From JAGVPT01 sp963843065 (lineage in GTDB: Bacteria; Bacteroidota; Ignavibacteria; UBA10030; UBA8401), in NCBI GenBank assembly GCA_963843065.1, contig CAWJKX010000185.1, forward strand, positions 24,203-88,202: a stretch of DNA of 64,000 nt, read 5' to 3'. Made by a program: the position numbers and the translations under genes. Positions 1 through 8,924 of the stretch are shown piece by piece. The notes beneath the pieces were generated by a model. It did no database searches. It was not told the origin of the DNA and saw nothing but the letters and a program-made list of their open reading frames with translations. Every line of letters starts with the position of its first letter. The stretch's first letter is position 1.

Positions 1-2030
1 AAAATGCTGAGTGGATTCTCTCCAAATTTACGGAATGGGGACTCGATGCGCATATTGAAACATTTGATGTTCTCTTTCCGACACCGAAAGAACGCGCAGT
101 AGAACTTATCGCTCCGACAAAATTTACCGCGAAGCTGCGGGAACCCGGTCTCCCCGAGGATCCAACATCAAACCAAAGCGACGAACAGCTTCCAACCTAC
201 AACGCATACTCCATCGACGGGGATGTCGTCGCGCCGCTCGTGTATGTCAACTATGGCGTTCCCGATGATTACGAAAAGCTCGACCGAATGGGAATTTCCG
301 TGGAGGGCTGCATCGTCATTACACGCTACGGCGGATCGTGGCGCGGGATCAAACCGAAGGTCGCGGCCGAACACGGCGCAGTCGGCTGTGTCATTTATTC
401 CGACCCGGCCGGAGACGGTTATGCCGAAGGAGATGTTTTCCCTAAAGGAGCATATCGTCCGCCGGACGGTGTGCAGCGGGGAAGCGTCATGGACATGCCG
501 TTGTATCCGGGCGATCCGCTTACTCCCGGTGTAGGCGCGACTCCCGGGGCCAAACGCCTCGCGATGAAAGATGTCCAAGTTTTCACCAAAATCCCCGTTC
601 TGCCGATTTCGTATGCCGATGCACAGCCGCTCCTCGCCGCATTGACCGGGCCTGTGGCTCCCGCTGAGTGGCGCGGTGCACTTCCGATCACGTACCATAT
701 CGGACCCGGTGAAGCAAAAGTTCATCTTAAAGCGCTGTTCAATTGGGATCAAAAAAAGATTTACGATGTCATCGCAAAAATACCCGGCTCCGATTTTCCA
801 GATGAATGGATAGTTCGCGGCAATCATCACGATGCGTGGGTTAACGGCGCTGAGGATCCGATCTCAGGGCAAGTCTGCTTGTTGGAAGAAGCCCGCTCTC
901 TGGGAGAGCTTGTGAAGCAAGGCTGGAAACCGAAGCGGACGATCGTGTATTGCGCGTGGGATGGCGAGGAAGAGGGGCTGCTCGGCTCGACAGAATGGGT
1001 TGAAACTCATGCCGATGAACTCCAACAAAAAGGAGTCGTATATATAAACTCCGATTCAAACGGACGAGGCTACATGTATGTCGGCGGGTCGCATACGCTG
1101 GAAAAATGCATAAACGCGGTCATGCGGGATATCAATGACCCGGAAAAAAATATTTCCATCTGGAAACGCTGGTACTCCAGCAAATTGCCCGTGCTTCTTC
1201 CGCGGATGACCGCGGGAAATCGGGACAAGCGCGAGTTTTGAAAATAAGTGCGCTTGGCTCCGGTTCGGATTACAGTGCATTTCTGGACCATTGCGGTGTT
1301 GCATCCCTTAATCTCGGTTTTGGCGGAGAAGGGGGAGGCGGAACCTACCATTCCGTGTATGATGATTTCTATTACTATAACCGTATCCGGACGCCGATTT
1401 CGTGTACGGCCGTGCACTCGCACAAACCGTCGGTACAGCAGTTATCCGCCTAGGGGACGCAGAATTGCTTCCTTACTCTTTCACAAATTTTTCCGACATA
1501 CCGAATTGCTTAAACAAGCTGCAGAGCTTGCGAAAAGTGAGCAGGACGATCTACGGGAGCGCAACAGAAAGAGATTGAAGAGGGAGTTTTTGCGGCAACG
1601 GCGGATCCAAAAGAAAAATCGGTGCCGCCACCGATGGAAGACCTGCCCCGTATTTGAATTTTGCGAGCCTCTGCAAAATGCCGTTGATTCGCTCCTGCGA
1701 AGCGCTGAGCGGTATAGCCGGATTGCGACCAGCATACAAGGAAAAGAATCGGTGTCCTTCCAGACAGTCAATGTAAAACTTATTGAAAGCGAACGGAAAG
1801 TTACGACAACAGAAGGGTTACCGGGACGCCCATGGTTCAGGCATCAGATTTATGCGCCCGGGTTTTACACGGGATACGGCGTTAAGACGATTCCTGCGGT
1901 CCGCGAAGCCATCGAGCAAAAGCAGTGGAAGCTTGCGGAAGAACAGATTGTAAAAGTCGCGCAGGTGATCGAAAGCAGAGCGTCGCTGATCGATTCGGCG
2001 TCCGTGGAATTAGCGAGAATTTTCCAATAA
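1..2030 (+). pseudogene. M28-family peptidase (glutamate carboxypeptidase II/transferrin-receptor-like), 5' cut by window, many frame breaks
   Basis: This encodes a bacterial homologue of glutamate carboxypeptidase II: a protease-associated (PA) domain, an M28 zinc peptidase domain and a transferrin-receptor-like dimerisation domain. The frame is open from base 3. Zinc-site motifs are readable as NHHDAW near 822-840 and WDGEEEGLLGSTEW near 957-1000, followed by YINSDSNGRGYM. ALGSGSDYSAFLDH and GGGGTYHSVYDDFY follow in another frame (1245-1370), then LLPYSFTNFSD near 1465. The C-terminal helical domain (PWFRHQIYAPGFYTGYGVKT, about 1830-1890) is again in the first frame. I count at least six indels between about 1178 and 1680. 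The enzyme is normally exported, but its N-terminus lies outside the window. The gene is either decayed or badly sequenced; the intact motifs on either side of each break favour sequence errors. Confidence 0.85.
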
Positions 2031-2096
2031 AAAGTTTTCCGGCCGACATTCAAACAGCGCACATGGACTTCGCGGGAATTATTACGGAGAACGCCA

Positions 2097-2712
2097 ATGA
2101 CACACTCGCAGAACAAAACTTTTGTTGCCGTTGCCGGAAACATCAGCTCCGGAAAATAGTCTCTTACGACTATGCTTGGAAGGCATTTTTCCTGGAAACC
2201 GTATTTTGAATCGGTTGAAGACAAATCGTCCTCGCCGACTTCTACGGCGACATGAAGCGGTGGTCATTTCATTTGCAGATCTATTTTCTTTCGCACCGGT
2301 TTACAAACCATAAGCGGATCGTCGAATCCCGGAATCGGTGATCCAAGACCACTCAATTTATGAAGATGCTGAAATTTTCACGCAGAATCTCACGAGATCG
2401 GCGACATCGACAAACGCGACTACGAAATTATGTAGCGCTGTACCGTGTGATGACGGAATATTTGCGGCCGCCGGATTTGATGATTTACCTTCCCGCCTCC
2501 GTCGACACGCTAAAAAGCAGATTTTGAAAAGGGCAAGGATATACGAACAAAGCATTAAACGGGGGAATATTTAGAACAGCTCGACGGGACTATCAGTCGT
2601 CGATCAGCGGCTACAAACTCGGCGGCTACTCGTCGTCAAAAGCGACAACCTCGACTTTGTCCACAACGAAAAAGACTTTCACTTTGTGCAAAAATTGGTG
2701 CGGAAAAGCTAA
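2097..2712 (+). pseudogene. Deoxynucleoside kinase (dNK/dGK family), multiply frame-broken
   Basis: Read across several frames, this region gives a deoxynucleoside kinase, which phosphorylates deoxynucleosides for salvage. ATG at 2097 starts MTHSQNKTFVAVAGNISSGK, a P-loop, and the frame then breaks at once. The next frames give LGRHFSWKPYFESVED, then DFYGDMKRWSFHLQIYFLSH, IVESR, VIQDHSIYEDAEIFTQNL, DYENYVALYRVMTEYLRPPD, LMIYL, LKKQILKRARIYEQSIKRG and DNLDFVHNEKDFHFVQKLV. These match the order of the substrate-binding (E..DN), ERS/DRS-like (IQDHSIYED) and LID (KRARIYEQ) motifs in the family. At least four indels are needed. A TAA at 2710 closes the last frame, but a further indel would extend the product to about 2755. 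It lies just downstream of the equally broken peptidase gene. Confidence 0.75.
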
Positions 2713-2715
2713 TGA

Positions 2716-2865
2716 AATGACCAGGAGCCCAAAGCATCCCCAAAATTTTCATTGACTGCATCGGAAAAAAACGTGACCCCGACCGATTGGATGAATGACT
2801 GTCTCGTCTTCTTAGGGCGAGTGGAGAAATATCTCGATACGGTCAATAACCAGATTCGTGCATGA
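2716..2865 (+). other. Unassigned open stretch after the kinase
   Basis: A stretch without start codon evidence reads, towards its end, as TDWMNDCLVFLGRVEKYLDT and stops at 2863-2865. Its amphipathic composition looks protein-like. It could be the C-terminal end of the broken kinase or the remnant of another gene; I do not recognise it. Confidence 0.2.
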
Positions 2866-2874
2866 ATAACATTA

Positions 2875-2909
2875 CATCCATCCGATTGCTTTAAGCAATC
2901 GGATGGATG
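2875..2909. terminator. Perfect 15-bp hairpin downstream of ctpA
   Basis: CATCCATCCGATTGC (2875-2889) is exactly complementary in reverse to GCAATCGGATGGATG (2895-2909), with a 5-base TTTAA loop. It sits 8 bases beyond the ctpA stop codon and also after the plus-strand kinase region, so it could end transcription from both sides. There is no strong T-run on either strand, so factor-independent termination is likely but not certain. Confidence 0.6.
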
Positions 2910-2917
2910 GCGCAAAT

Positions 2918-4567
2918 CTACTTTCCCGGCTTCAGCATCGCAACGTACACCCTTTTAGCACCGAGCAGTTTAGCCGCCGCTTGAACCTGAACATCGTCGT
3001 CCAAAGATGCTTTAATGCGCCCCTTGTCGCCGGCGTACCGTTCAACAATTTCCTCTCGAAGCTCTTCACGCAGCTCATCCGCATGGCGTGTAAACGCGCT
3101 CACCTTTTCTTTTTCAAGTTGCGCACCGATATTGTCAAGAGACGCGATCAATGTGCTTCCGTATTTTTCCTTTTGGACAACATCTTTCAATTCTGAAAGC
3201 TTCTCCTCGGCGTCGTCTTTGAAGTCAAACTTCTTCTCTTTTACATAGTCTTCGAATTCTTTCAAAATGGCGTCGTCAACGGTGAAATCTCCGTTTCCGG
3301 TGGGATGCTGCGAAACATAATGGGTTGCAAACATGAAAAACATCGCTCTCTGAATCAGTTCTTGTGAAAGGGCGTCGTGCTCGACTTCGGGTACCGTGGA
3401 ATCGGGGGCGATGCCGCCTGCGTCTAAAAATTTTCGGCCGTGCTCAGTCGCAAATTCACGCCGCAAGCTGTCGGGCGTGACAAGGAAAACCCCGTCGCTA
3501 TTCTTATGTTTGTAATCAATTTCCTGTATGCTGCGGCCGCTCGGCGTGTAATAGCGTGCGGTGGTTATCTTCAATGAAGTATTATAGCTGAGCTGCGTGA
3601 TCGTTTGCACCAATCCCTTGCCGAATGAGCGAGTGCCGACAATAATACCCCGGTCTAAATCCTGAATTGCGCCGGCGACAATTTCGCTTGCGCTTGCACT
3701 ATTCTTATTGATAATGACGGCAAGAGGAATGTCGCCTGCGATCGGGTCTTCAGCGACGGTATACACTTTTTCATCTTCACTCCTTCGTCCCCGCGTCGTG
3801 ACGACGATGCTCCCCTTGGGATCGAACTTGCTGACGATGTCGACGGCGGCTTCAAGCAAACCGCCGGGGTTGTTGCGGAGGTCGAGAATCACTCCGCGCA
3901 AGTCGCCCTTTGCTTTTAGTTCTCTGAGGGCCTGGCGCACTTCATCGCCGGCGCGCCGCGAGAATCGTTCGAGGCGGATATATCCGATGCCGTTGTTAAG
4001 ATACCCCGAGTACGTAACATTGTTCACCTGAATTTCTTCACGCACGAGGACAAAGTCCAGCGGCTGTTTTTCCCCTTCGCGCTCAATTTTCATTTTCACC
4101 TCGGTTCCGGGTTCGCCGCGCACCATGCTTCGGACCGAATCGGGATTCGTGTTAAAAATCTTCTGTCCGTCGATTTCAATGATTCGATCTCCGGCGCGAA
4201 TGCCCTGTTTCTGGGCAGAGTAGCCGTCCATCGGAGCGATGACGATAATGTATCCGTCGCGCATCCCGATTGAAACGCCGACTCCGCCGTATTCACCATG
4301 CGTAATAAGATCGATTTCTTCTCCTTCTTTTTCGCCGTAGAAGACAGTGTACGGGTCGAGCGTCTCGAGCATGCCGTCGATTCCCGCATGCATGAATTTT
4401 TCAGGGTCTACCTCATCAACATAGCTGGTGGTAATCTCTTTATACACTTGTGCGAAAACATCCATGTTCTTGTTGATTTTGAGATAGATGTTATCGTTAG
4501 CGAAGAATCCTACTCCAAGCCCTGCGATGATTCCTACAAGAAGCCACAGCCCGATATTCTTTCTCAT
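2918..4567 (-). CDS. ctpA: S41-family C-terminal processing protease (CtpA/Prc type)
   Basis: This is a periplasmic or membrane-anchored serine protease that trims or degrades proteins from their C-terminus. The start chosen is ATG at 4567 (MRKNIGLW), because a weak GAGGA site precedes it and an N-terminal membrane anchor (WLLVGIIAGLGVGFFA) follows directly; an upstream in-frame start at 4609 is less likely. A PDZ domain follows at roughly residues 75-170 (GVGVSIGMRDGYIIVIAPMD), then the S41 core with DLRNNPGGLL, the catalytic serine in NSASASEIVAG and the catalytic lysine in FGKGLVQ. The C-terminal 180 residues are charged and helical, typical of longer Bacteroidota CtpA proteins. It is transcribed alone, with a hairpin right behind it. 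Confidence 0.93.
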   Translation of the reverse strand: MRKNIGLWLLVGIIAGLGVGFFANDNIYLKINKNMDVFAQVYKEITTSYVDEVDPEKFMHAGIDGMLETLDPYTVFYGEKEGEEIDLITHGEYGGVGVSIGMRDGYIIVIAPMDGYSAQKQGIRAGDRIIEIDGQKIFNTNPDSVRSMVRGEPGTEVKMKIEREGEKQPLDFVLVREEIQVNNVTYSGYLNNGIGYIRLERFSRRAGDEVRQALRELKAKGDLRGVILDLRNNPGGLLEAAVDIVSKFDPKGSIVVTTRGRRSEDEKVYTVAEDPIAGDIPLAVIINKNSASASEIVAGAIQDLDRGIIVGTRSFGKGLVQTITQLSYNTSLKITTARYYTPSGRSIQEIDYKHKNSDGVFLVTPDSLRREFATEHGRKFLDAGGIAPDSTVPEVEHDALSQELIQRAMFFMFATHYVSQHPTGNGDFTVDDAILKEFEDYVKEKKFDFKDDAEEKLSELKDVVQKEKYGSTLIASLDNIGAQLEKEKVSAFTRHADELREELREEIVERYAGDKGRIKASLDDDVQVQAAAKLLGAKRVYVAMLKPGK

Positions 4568-4725
4568 GCAGCCATCCTCACGTTGTGTGTTAAGTTGTTC
4601 GAAATGCAAATTTTTTCGGCTTTAACCTACAGATGTAACACAAAATCAAGCGGCAAAGTTTGCCCGCCATTAGATATAGACGAAATAATATACAAAAAGT
4701 TTATAGTGTTCCAATGTGGACGAAA

Positions 4726-4805
4726 AGATGTCGGACGTCTTGCCTAAAGTATTGTTATTATCTGAGGTATTCACCAAAACTTGATTGACGAGATGTCCGA
4801 CATCT
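4726..4805. repeat. Pair of AGATGTC-type palindromes between ctpA and the VKOR gene
   Basis: AGATGTCGGACGTCT (4726-4740) and AGATGTCCGACATCT (4791-4805) are direct copies 65 bp apart, start to start, each followed by TTGC. The second is a perfect palindrome around its central base; the first has one mismatched pair. They lie in the 295-bp gap between the divergent genes ctpA and the VKOR-like gene. Two spaced palindromes in a divergent promoter region suggest an operator for a dimeric regulator, but a dispersed repeat is equally possible. The rest of the gap is AT-rich and shows no gene. Confidence 0.5.
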
Positions 4806-4862
4806 TGCTACGAACCCAGTTGCAGAAGTTGATTCTCGGTTGAAGGATTCATACTTTCCACC

Positions 4863-5282
4863 ATGATTGAGTTGTTGCTATTATCATGTGCGCTTGCCGG
4901 CCTCATTATCGCGTCGTATTTTTCGCTGGTGTATTATCGGATCATTGAAGCGGACAGTAATTGGATTCCGGCGTTCTGCAGGATGGAAAAGCAAGCGTGC
5001 ATGAGAATCTTAGATACGCAGGAAGCAAAAGTCCTGGGCGTCCCGAACAGCATTCTTGGCTTGCTTTATTATGGAGCGATACTTCTTGTTCCCATCGATA
5101 GCATTGATGTATTGTTTCTTGTTGCGTCGATTTTTTCGGTCGGATTGGGGATGTATTTAGTTCATGCGCTGGTCTACCGTTTGAAAATGCACTGTCCCCT
5201 TTGTTACACAGCGCATGGAATCAACCTTGTCATTGCAAATCTCTTCATCGTAAGAACGATGCAGCGTTATTCGATTCTGTAA
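4863..5282 (+). CDS. VKOR-like membrane thiol oxidoreductase
   Basis: This 139-residue protein resembles the vitamin K epoxide reductase (VKOR) family, which passes electrons from thiol oxidases to quinones for disulfide formation. It has about four membrane segments (residues 3-24, 62-80, 83-103 and 114-132). Four cysteines sit where the family has them: Cys39 and Cys46 in the loop, and a CPLC active site (Cys111-Cys114) at the start of the last helix. GVPNSILGLLYYG matches the conserved PNSxxG segment. It is shorter than VKOR-thioredoxin fusions and carries no partner domain. A tiny Tat-signal open frame follows 17 bases later. Assignment rests on the motif set and topology. Confidence 0.8.
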   Translation: MIELLLLSCALAGLIIASYFSLVYYRIIEADSNWIPAFCRMEKQACMRILDTQEAKVLGVPNSILGLLYYGAILLVPIDSIDVLFLVASIFSVGLGMYLVHALVYRLKMHCPLCYTAHGINLVIANLFIVRTMQRYSIL

Positions 5283-5299
5283 CTGCGACAGTTTAATTT

Positions 5300-5449
5300 A
5301 TGGATGGTCACTCTTCACGGAGAAGATTTCTTAAAGAAACTCTGTTTGGTGTGATTGCGCTTGCTGCCGCAAAAATCATTCCTTTGGACAGCGTGCATGC
5401 AAATTCAACAGCAATTAAAATTTTTCTCGCCGACCGAGTTTCTTATTAA
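5300..5449 (+). CDS. 49-residue peptide with a twin-arginine signal
   Basis: ATG at 5300 opens a 49-codon frame reading MDGHSSRRRFLKETLFGVIA and continuing with a hydrophobic stretch and VHAN, which looks like a signal peptidase site. The SRRRFLK motif is a standard twin-arginine (Tat) export signal. After cleavage only about 15 residues would remain (STAIKIFLADRVSY). It may be a real tiny exported peptide, or the 5' remnant of a Tat-exported redox protein once paired with the VKOR gene just upstream. No homologue of the mature part is recognised. Confidence 0.4.
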   Translation: MDGHSSRRRFLKETLFGVIALAAAKIIPLDSVHANSTAIKIFLADRVSY

Positions 5450-5466
5450 TTGAAAAAAGTGAAAAA

Positions 5467-5499
5467 TCCACGAAGGCCACGAAGAAACACAAAGAGTGA
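5467..5499. repeat. CACGAAG-type repeat, single arm
   Basis: TCCACGAAGGCCACGAAGAA followed by ACACAAAGAGTGA is a tandem-like repetition of a CACGAAG unit. It closely matches the left arm of the inverted repeat at 15760-15844. It lies directly in front of the esterase gene, in the gap between two plus-strand genes. Confidence 0.5.
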
Positions 5500-5543
5500 G
5501 ATTCACACGTAATCCACATCAATCACAAACACGTTTTCTTATT

Positions 5544-6419
5544 ATGAAACGTACCAAAGTTACCCAGATTCTCTCCGGACTTCTTGCCGTCATTTTTCTG
5601 ATTCACGATGGCGCTTGCACGCAGGTAAAATACTTCGTCGTCCCTCTCTGGCAAAACGGAGCGCCCGGTTTTGAAACGCGGCGCAACGAACCGGAGGTCT
5701 CAAAAGATTGGTGGGTGAAAAATATTCACAACCCATCTCTTATGGTCTATCTGCCGGACAAGGAAAAGGCAAACGGCGCGGCGGTGGTCGTCTGCCCGGG
5801 CGGCGGGCACAGCCAGCTAGTTATTAATCCCGAAGGGCGTGACCCGGCGCTGTTTCTGACCAGCATCGGCGTAACAGCTATTGTGCTCAAGTACAGATTG
5901 ATCCGCGAAGAGAATTCTCCATATTCAATGGATAACGTGAAGCAGGACGCATACCGCGCAATGCGGTTAGTGCGCAGCCGTGCGAAAGAATGGAACATTG
6001 ACACATCGCGCATCGGGATGCTCGGCTTTTCTGCCGGAGGAGAGGTCGTTGCGCTGGTGGCATATGCCGATGGGATAGGCGACCCGAGTGCACCCGACCC
6101 CATCGATCGCTTAAACGGTAAGCCAAATTTCCAGATGCTTGTGTATCCCGGGCCGTTGGGAATTCCCGATGTCGTCCCGGCCGACGCTCCCCCCGCATTT
6201 ATGCTCGCTGCGAACGACGACGAATGCTGCTCAGAACCTATCGTGAAACTGATTCAGAAATACAGGGCGGCGAAGGTGCCCATGGAAGCGCACCTTTATG
6301 CGCAGGGAAAACATGCATTCAACATGGGGGACCGCTCGCAGCTGAATTCAATTAAATCGTGGCCGCAGCGCATGGCGGACTGGCTGACGGACAACGGCTG
6401 GTTGACGGGAAAGAAATAA
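5544..6419 (+). CDS. Secreted alpha/beta-hydrolase (esterase/acetyl xylan esterase-like)
   Basis: The protein is an alpha/beta-hydrolase of the BD-FAE/acetylesterase type, likely acting on esterified sugars outside the cytoplasm. The ATG at 5544 is chosen because it begins a signal sequence (MKRTKVTQILSGLLAVIFLI); an upstream in-frame ATG at 5496 would bury it. A cysteine right after (GACTQ) could be a lipid attachment site, though the lipobox is poor. The oxyanion-hole motif is CPGGGH, the nucleophile elbow GFSAGG, the acid probably Asp in AANDDEC and the histidine in GKHAFNMG. The length (291 residues) is normal. The substrate cannot be told from sequence. Confidence 0.85.
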   Translation: MKRTKVTQILSGLLAVIFLIHDGACTQVKYFVVPLWQNGAPGFETRRNEPEVSKDWWVKNIHNPSLMVYLPDKEKANGAAVVVCPGGGHSQLVINPEGRDPALFLTSIGVTAIVLKYRLIREENSPYSMDNVKQDAYRAMRLVRSRAKEWNIDTSRIGMLGFSAGGEVVALVAYADGIGDPSAPDPIDRLNGKPNFQMLVYPGPLGIPDVVPADAPPAFMLAANDDECCSEPIVKLIQKYRAAKVPMEAHLYAQGKHAFNMGDRSQLNSIKSWPQRMADWLTDNGWLTGKK

Positions 6420-6563
6420 TAAAAAAAAGCATCAATCAGAGTCGCATTAAGTATTTTGTGGCTTCACGTGAGACAAGTTTTCCTGACTTCATGTAAGAGC
6501 TATCGGTGGACTCAATTTTTACAATTTCCCGAGCAAATTGAGCCTCTCGACGACGTTCTTCCC

Positions 6564-6594
6564 TTGAATTTCGTACAAAAAAATGGTATATTCT
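6564..6594 (+). promoter_or_regulatory. Possible Bacteroidota-type promoter for dnaN
   Basis: TTG at 6564-6566 and TATATTCT at 6587-6594 are separated by 20 bases. This resembles the Bacteroidota housekeeping pattern (TTTG around -33, TAnnTTTG around -7). The dnaN start lies 50 bases downstream, behind an AAGGAG ribosome site at 6633-6638. Found by eye, not tested statistically. Confidence 0.35.
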
Positions 6595-6644
6595 GAGATA
6601 GAAATTCACATTCCAGCAGCAGCCTTTCAAGCAAGGAGATCTCC

Positions 6645-7760
6645 ATGAAATTTTCCGTTACCAGCAGCGAATTGCAGAAAGCGTTATCGAAAACTATTGG
6701 TGTCGTGCCTACCAGATCAACCCTCCCCATCCTTGAAAATCTCCTGTTTGAAACCGCCAAAAATGTTTTGAAAATCACCGCTACCGATCTTGAAATTTCG
6801 ATGACCGTCGCCGTGAACGTAAAAGGCATGGAAGATGGAGTTATTGCCATTCCTGCGAAGAGAATTGTCGATACGATTCGCGCGCTGCCGGATGTCCAGG
6901 TGGTGTTTTCCATTGATACCGAGAATAATAAAATTAAAATGGCGACGGAAAACGGGGAGTATTCGCTTACCGGGGAATCGAGTGAAGAGTTTCCAACGGT
7001 GCCGCAATTTAAGGGGGACAATGAAATTGGCATCGATGCGGAAATGCTCCGGTATCTTATCGGCAAAACATCGTTTGCCGTAAGCACCGACGAATTGCGG
7101 CCGGCAATGATGGGCGTTCTCTTCCAGCTCAAAGAGACGGAAATTCGTGCGGTTGCTACCGACGGACACAGGCTGGTTCGTACCATCAACAGGACGTTCG
7201 CATCGCCGAAATTCAAGAAAGAAATTGTCATACCGTCAAAAGCTTTGGCCCTCGTGGCGAAGCTTGCCGAGGAGGGAAAAAGTAAAATTCTGGTGAACGA
7301 ATCCCATATCATGTTCCAGTTCGACGGCACGACGCTGATTTCCCGCCTGATTGAAGAAAGCTATCCGAATTATGAGACCGTGATTCCTCTCGACAACGAC
7401 AAGACGCTTGTTGTCAGCAAAGACCAGATGTTATCATCCGTACGGCGCGTGTCGCTCTACTCGAGTTCGACAACGCATCAGATTCGTCTGTCGCTTGCAA
7501 AAAATGAATTGACGATCGCTGCCGAAGACGTAGATTTCGGAAGCGAGGCGCGGGAAACGATTCCGTGCGAGTATTCATCCGATGAAATGGAAATAGGTTT
7601 CAACTCGGGCTACGTTGTCGACGTCCTCGCGCACCTTGAATCCGATGAAGCAGTCTTTAAATTCAGCACGCCGACGCGGGCAGGGATCATTTCCCCGCGG
7701 CCGCAGCGGGAGAAAGAAGACGTGCTGATGCTCATCATGCCGGTGAGGTTGAACAATTAA
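6645..7760 (+). CDS. dnaN: DNA polymerase III sliding clamp, beta subunit
   Basis: DnaN forms the ring that holds DNA polymerase III on DNA. The 371 residues are full length for the family. The N-terminus MKFSVTSSELQKALSKTIGV, the segment LPILENLLFE, the central RPAMMGVLFQL...VATDGHRLV and the C-terminal LMIMPVRLNN are all typical of the three beta-clamp domains. A good ribosome site (AAGGAG, 6633-6638) precedes the ATG. It heads the plus-strand replication block dnaN-recF-dciA-gyrB-gyrA. dnaA, the usual upstream neighbour, is absent; an esterase is there instead. Confidence 0.98.
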   Translation: MKFSVTSSELQKALSKTIGVVPTRSTLPILENLLFETAKNVLKITATDLEISMTVAVNVKGMEDGVIAIPAKRIVDTIRALPDVQVVFSIDTENNKIKMATENGEYSLTGESSEEFPTVPQFKGDNEIGIDAEMLRYLIGKTSFAVSTDELRPAMMGVLFQLKETEIRAVATDGHRLVRTINRTFASPKFKKEIVIPSKALALVAKLAEEGKSKILVNESHIMFQFDGTTLISRLIEESYPNYETVIPLDNDKTLVVSKDQMLSSVRRVSLYSSSTTHQIRLSLAKNELTIAAEDVDFGSEARETIPCEYSSDEMEIGFNSGYVVDVLAHLESDEAVFKFSTPTRAGIISPRPQREKEDVLMLIMPVRLNN

Positions 7761-7778
7761 CAGGGCCGCACATACCGT

Positions 7779-8924
7779 ATGAAAATAGTGCGCGCACAGC
7801 TCCGGCAGTTTCGAAATCATGACTGCACGGAGTTGGATTTCGGGACGACAACGAACGCATTCCTGGGGGACAACGGACACGGCAAGACCAATGTGCTGGA
7901 AGCCCTTTCGTTCCTCTGTCTGACAAAAAGTTTTTATGCAAGCTCCGACACCACCGCACTGCAGCAGGGAAAAGATTTTTTCGAAGTGAGGGGAACACTG
8001 CTGTCCGACGTCGGCATTGAGCACGACGTTCGCGTTGCCTACGATTCCCGGACGAATCAAAAGAAAATTTTCATTGACGGAAACGAGCCCGAAACATTCT
8101 CATCAGTTATCGGCCAATTTCCAATCGTCGTTCTGTCGCCGGAGAACAACAACATCACGTTCGGTACGCCGTCGGACAGGCGGCGGTTTATGGACCTGGT
8201 CATCTCGCAATCGAGCAGAGTGTACATGGAAGATATGCTGGAGTACCGGCGAGCGCTTCGTCAACGGAACAAAATTCTGTCGGATGCAAGCAGAGGAATA
8301 GGAAACGCCGCATTGCTCGAACCGTGGGACGAAACATTGAGCGTTCACGGTGCAAAAGTGCTGTTGAAACGCGCTCTCTTCTTCGAGGAATTTGCGCCGT
8401 TCATCACGCGCGCGTACGGAGCGGTGGCTCAGGAAACGGAAACACCTTCCGTCGAGTATATGCCGCAGGTCGCAGCCGCGCCGCATGATTCTCCCGAAAC
8501 AATCTACGGACGGTTGCGGGAAAAGCTTGAGGAGAAACGGCGGGATGAATTGAGGATTGGTTCGACGCTTGTCGGCCCGCACAGGGACGAAGCGGCATTC
8601 TCGCTGAACGGACTGCAGCTCCGCGCGTACGCTTCGCAGGGACAGCATAAAACGTTTTTGATTGCGCTGAAAATAGCGGAATTTTTCTACCTCAACGAGC
8701 GGTGCGCTGAAACGCCCGTTATTTTGCTCGACGATGTGTTCACAGAATTGGACGATACCCGCGCGCGAAAACTTCTCGCCTTCATCGACTCGCTCGGACA
8801 GTCGTTTATCACGACAACGAACGAACAGGTATTTCACGATACGATTCGATGGGACGACACACGAAGAAAATTCTCGATCCTTAACGGCGCAGCGGTGCAT
8901 CAGCGACATGAGGCGGCGGCATGA
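7779..8924 (+). CDS. recF: Recombination and repair ATPase RecF
   Basis: RecF is an SMC-like ATPase that loads RecA at gaps with RecO and RecR. It starts 18 bases after dnaN and has the family length (381 residues). Walker A is GDNGHGKTNVLEAL (about residues 31-44), the signature region is ASQGQHKTFLIALKI and Walker B is VILLDDVFTELDD. The last codons overlap the following dciA start (ATGA at 8921-8924), which suggests translational coupling. The N-terminal MKIVRAQLRQFRNHD is the usual RecF beginning. Confidence 0.97.
   Translation: MKIVRAQLRQFRNHDCTELDFGTTTNAFLGDNGHGKTNVLEALSFLCLTKSFYASSDTTALQQGKDFFEVRGTLLSDVGIEHDVRVAYDSRTNQKKIFIDGNEPETFSSVIGQFPIVVLSPENNNITFGTPSDRRRFMDLVISQSSRVYMEDMLEYRRALRQRNKILSDASRGIGNAALLEPWDETLSVHGAKVLLKRALFFEEFAPFITRAYGAVAQETETPSVEYMPQVAAAPHDSPETIYGRLREKLEEKRRDELRIGSTLVGPHRDEAAFSLNGLQLRAYASQGQHKTFLIALKIAEFFYLNERCAETPVILLDDVFTELDDTRARKLLAFIDSLGQSFITTTNEQVFHDTIRWDDTRRKFSILNGAAVHQRHEAAA

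Noticed and set aside
4298..4747. Plus-strand 149-codon frame opposite the ctpA start
   Set aside because: Antisense to a strongly supported gene, with no family similarity.
6420..6644. Replication origin upstream of dnaN
   Set aside because: No TTATNCACA boxes and no dnaA here; the gap is short and contains only a promoter-like motif.
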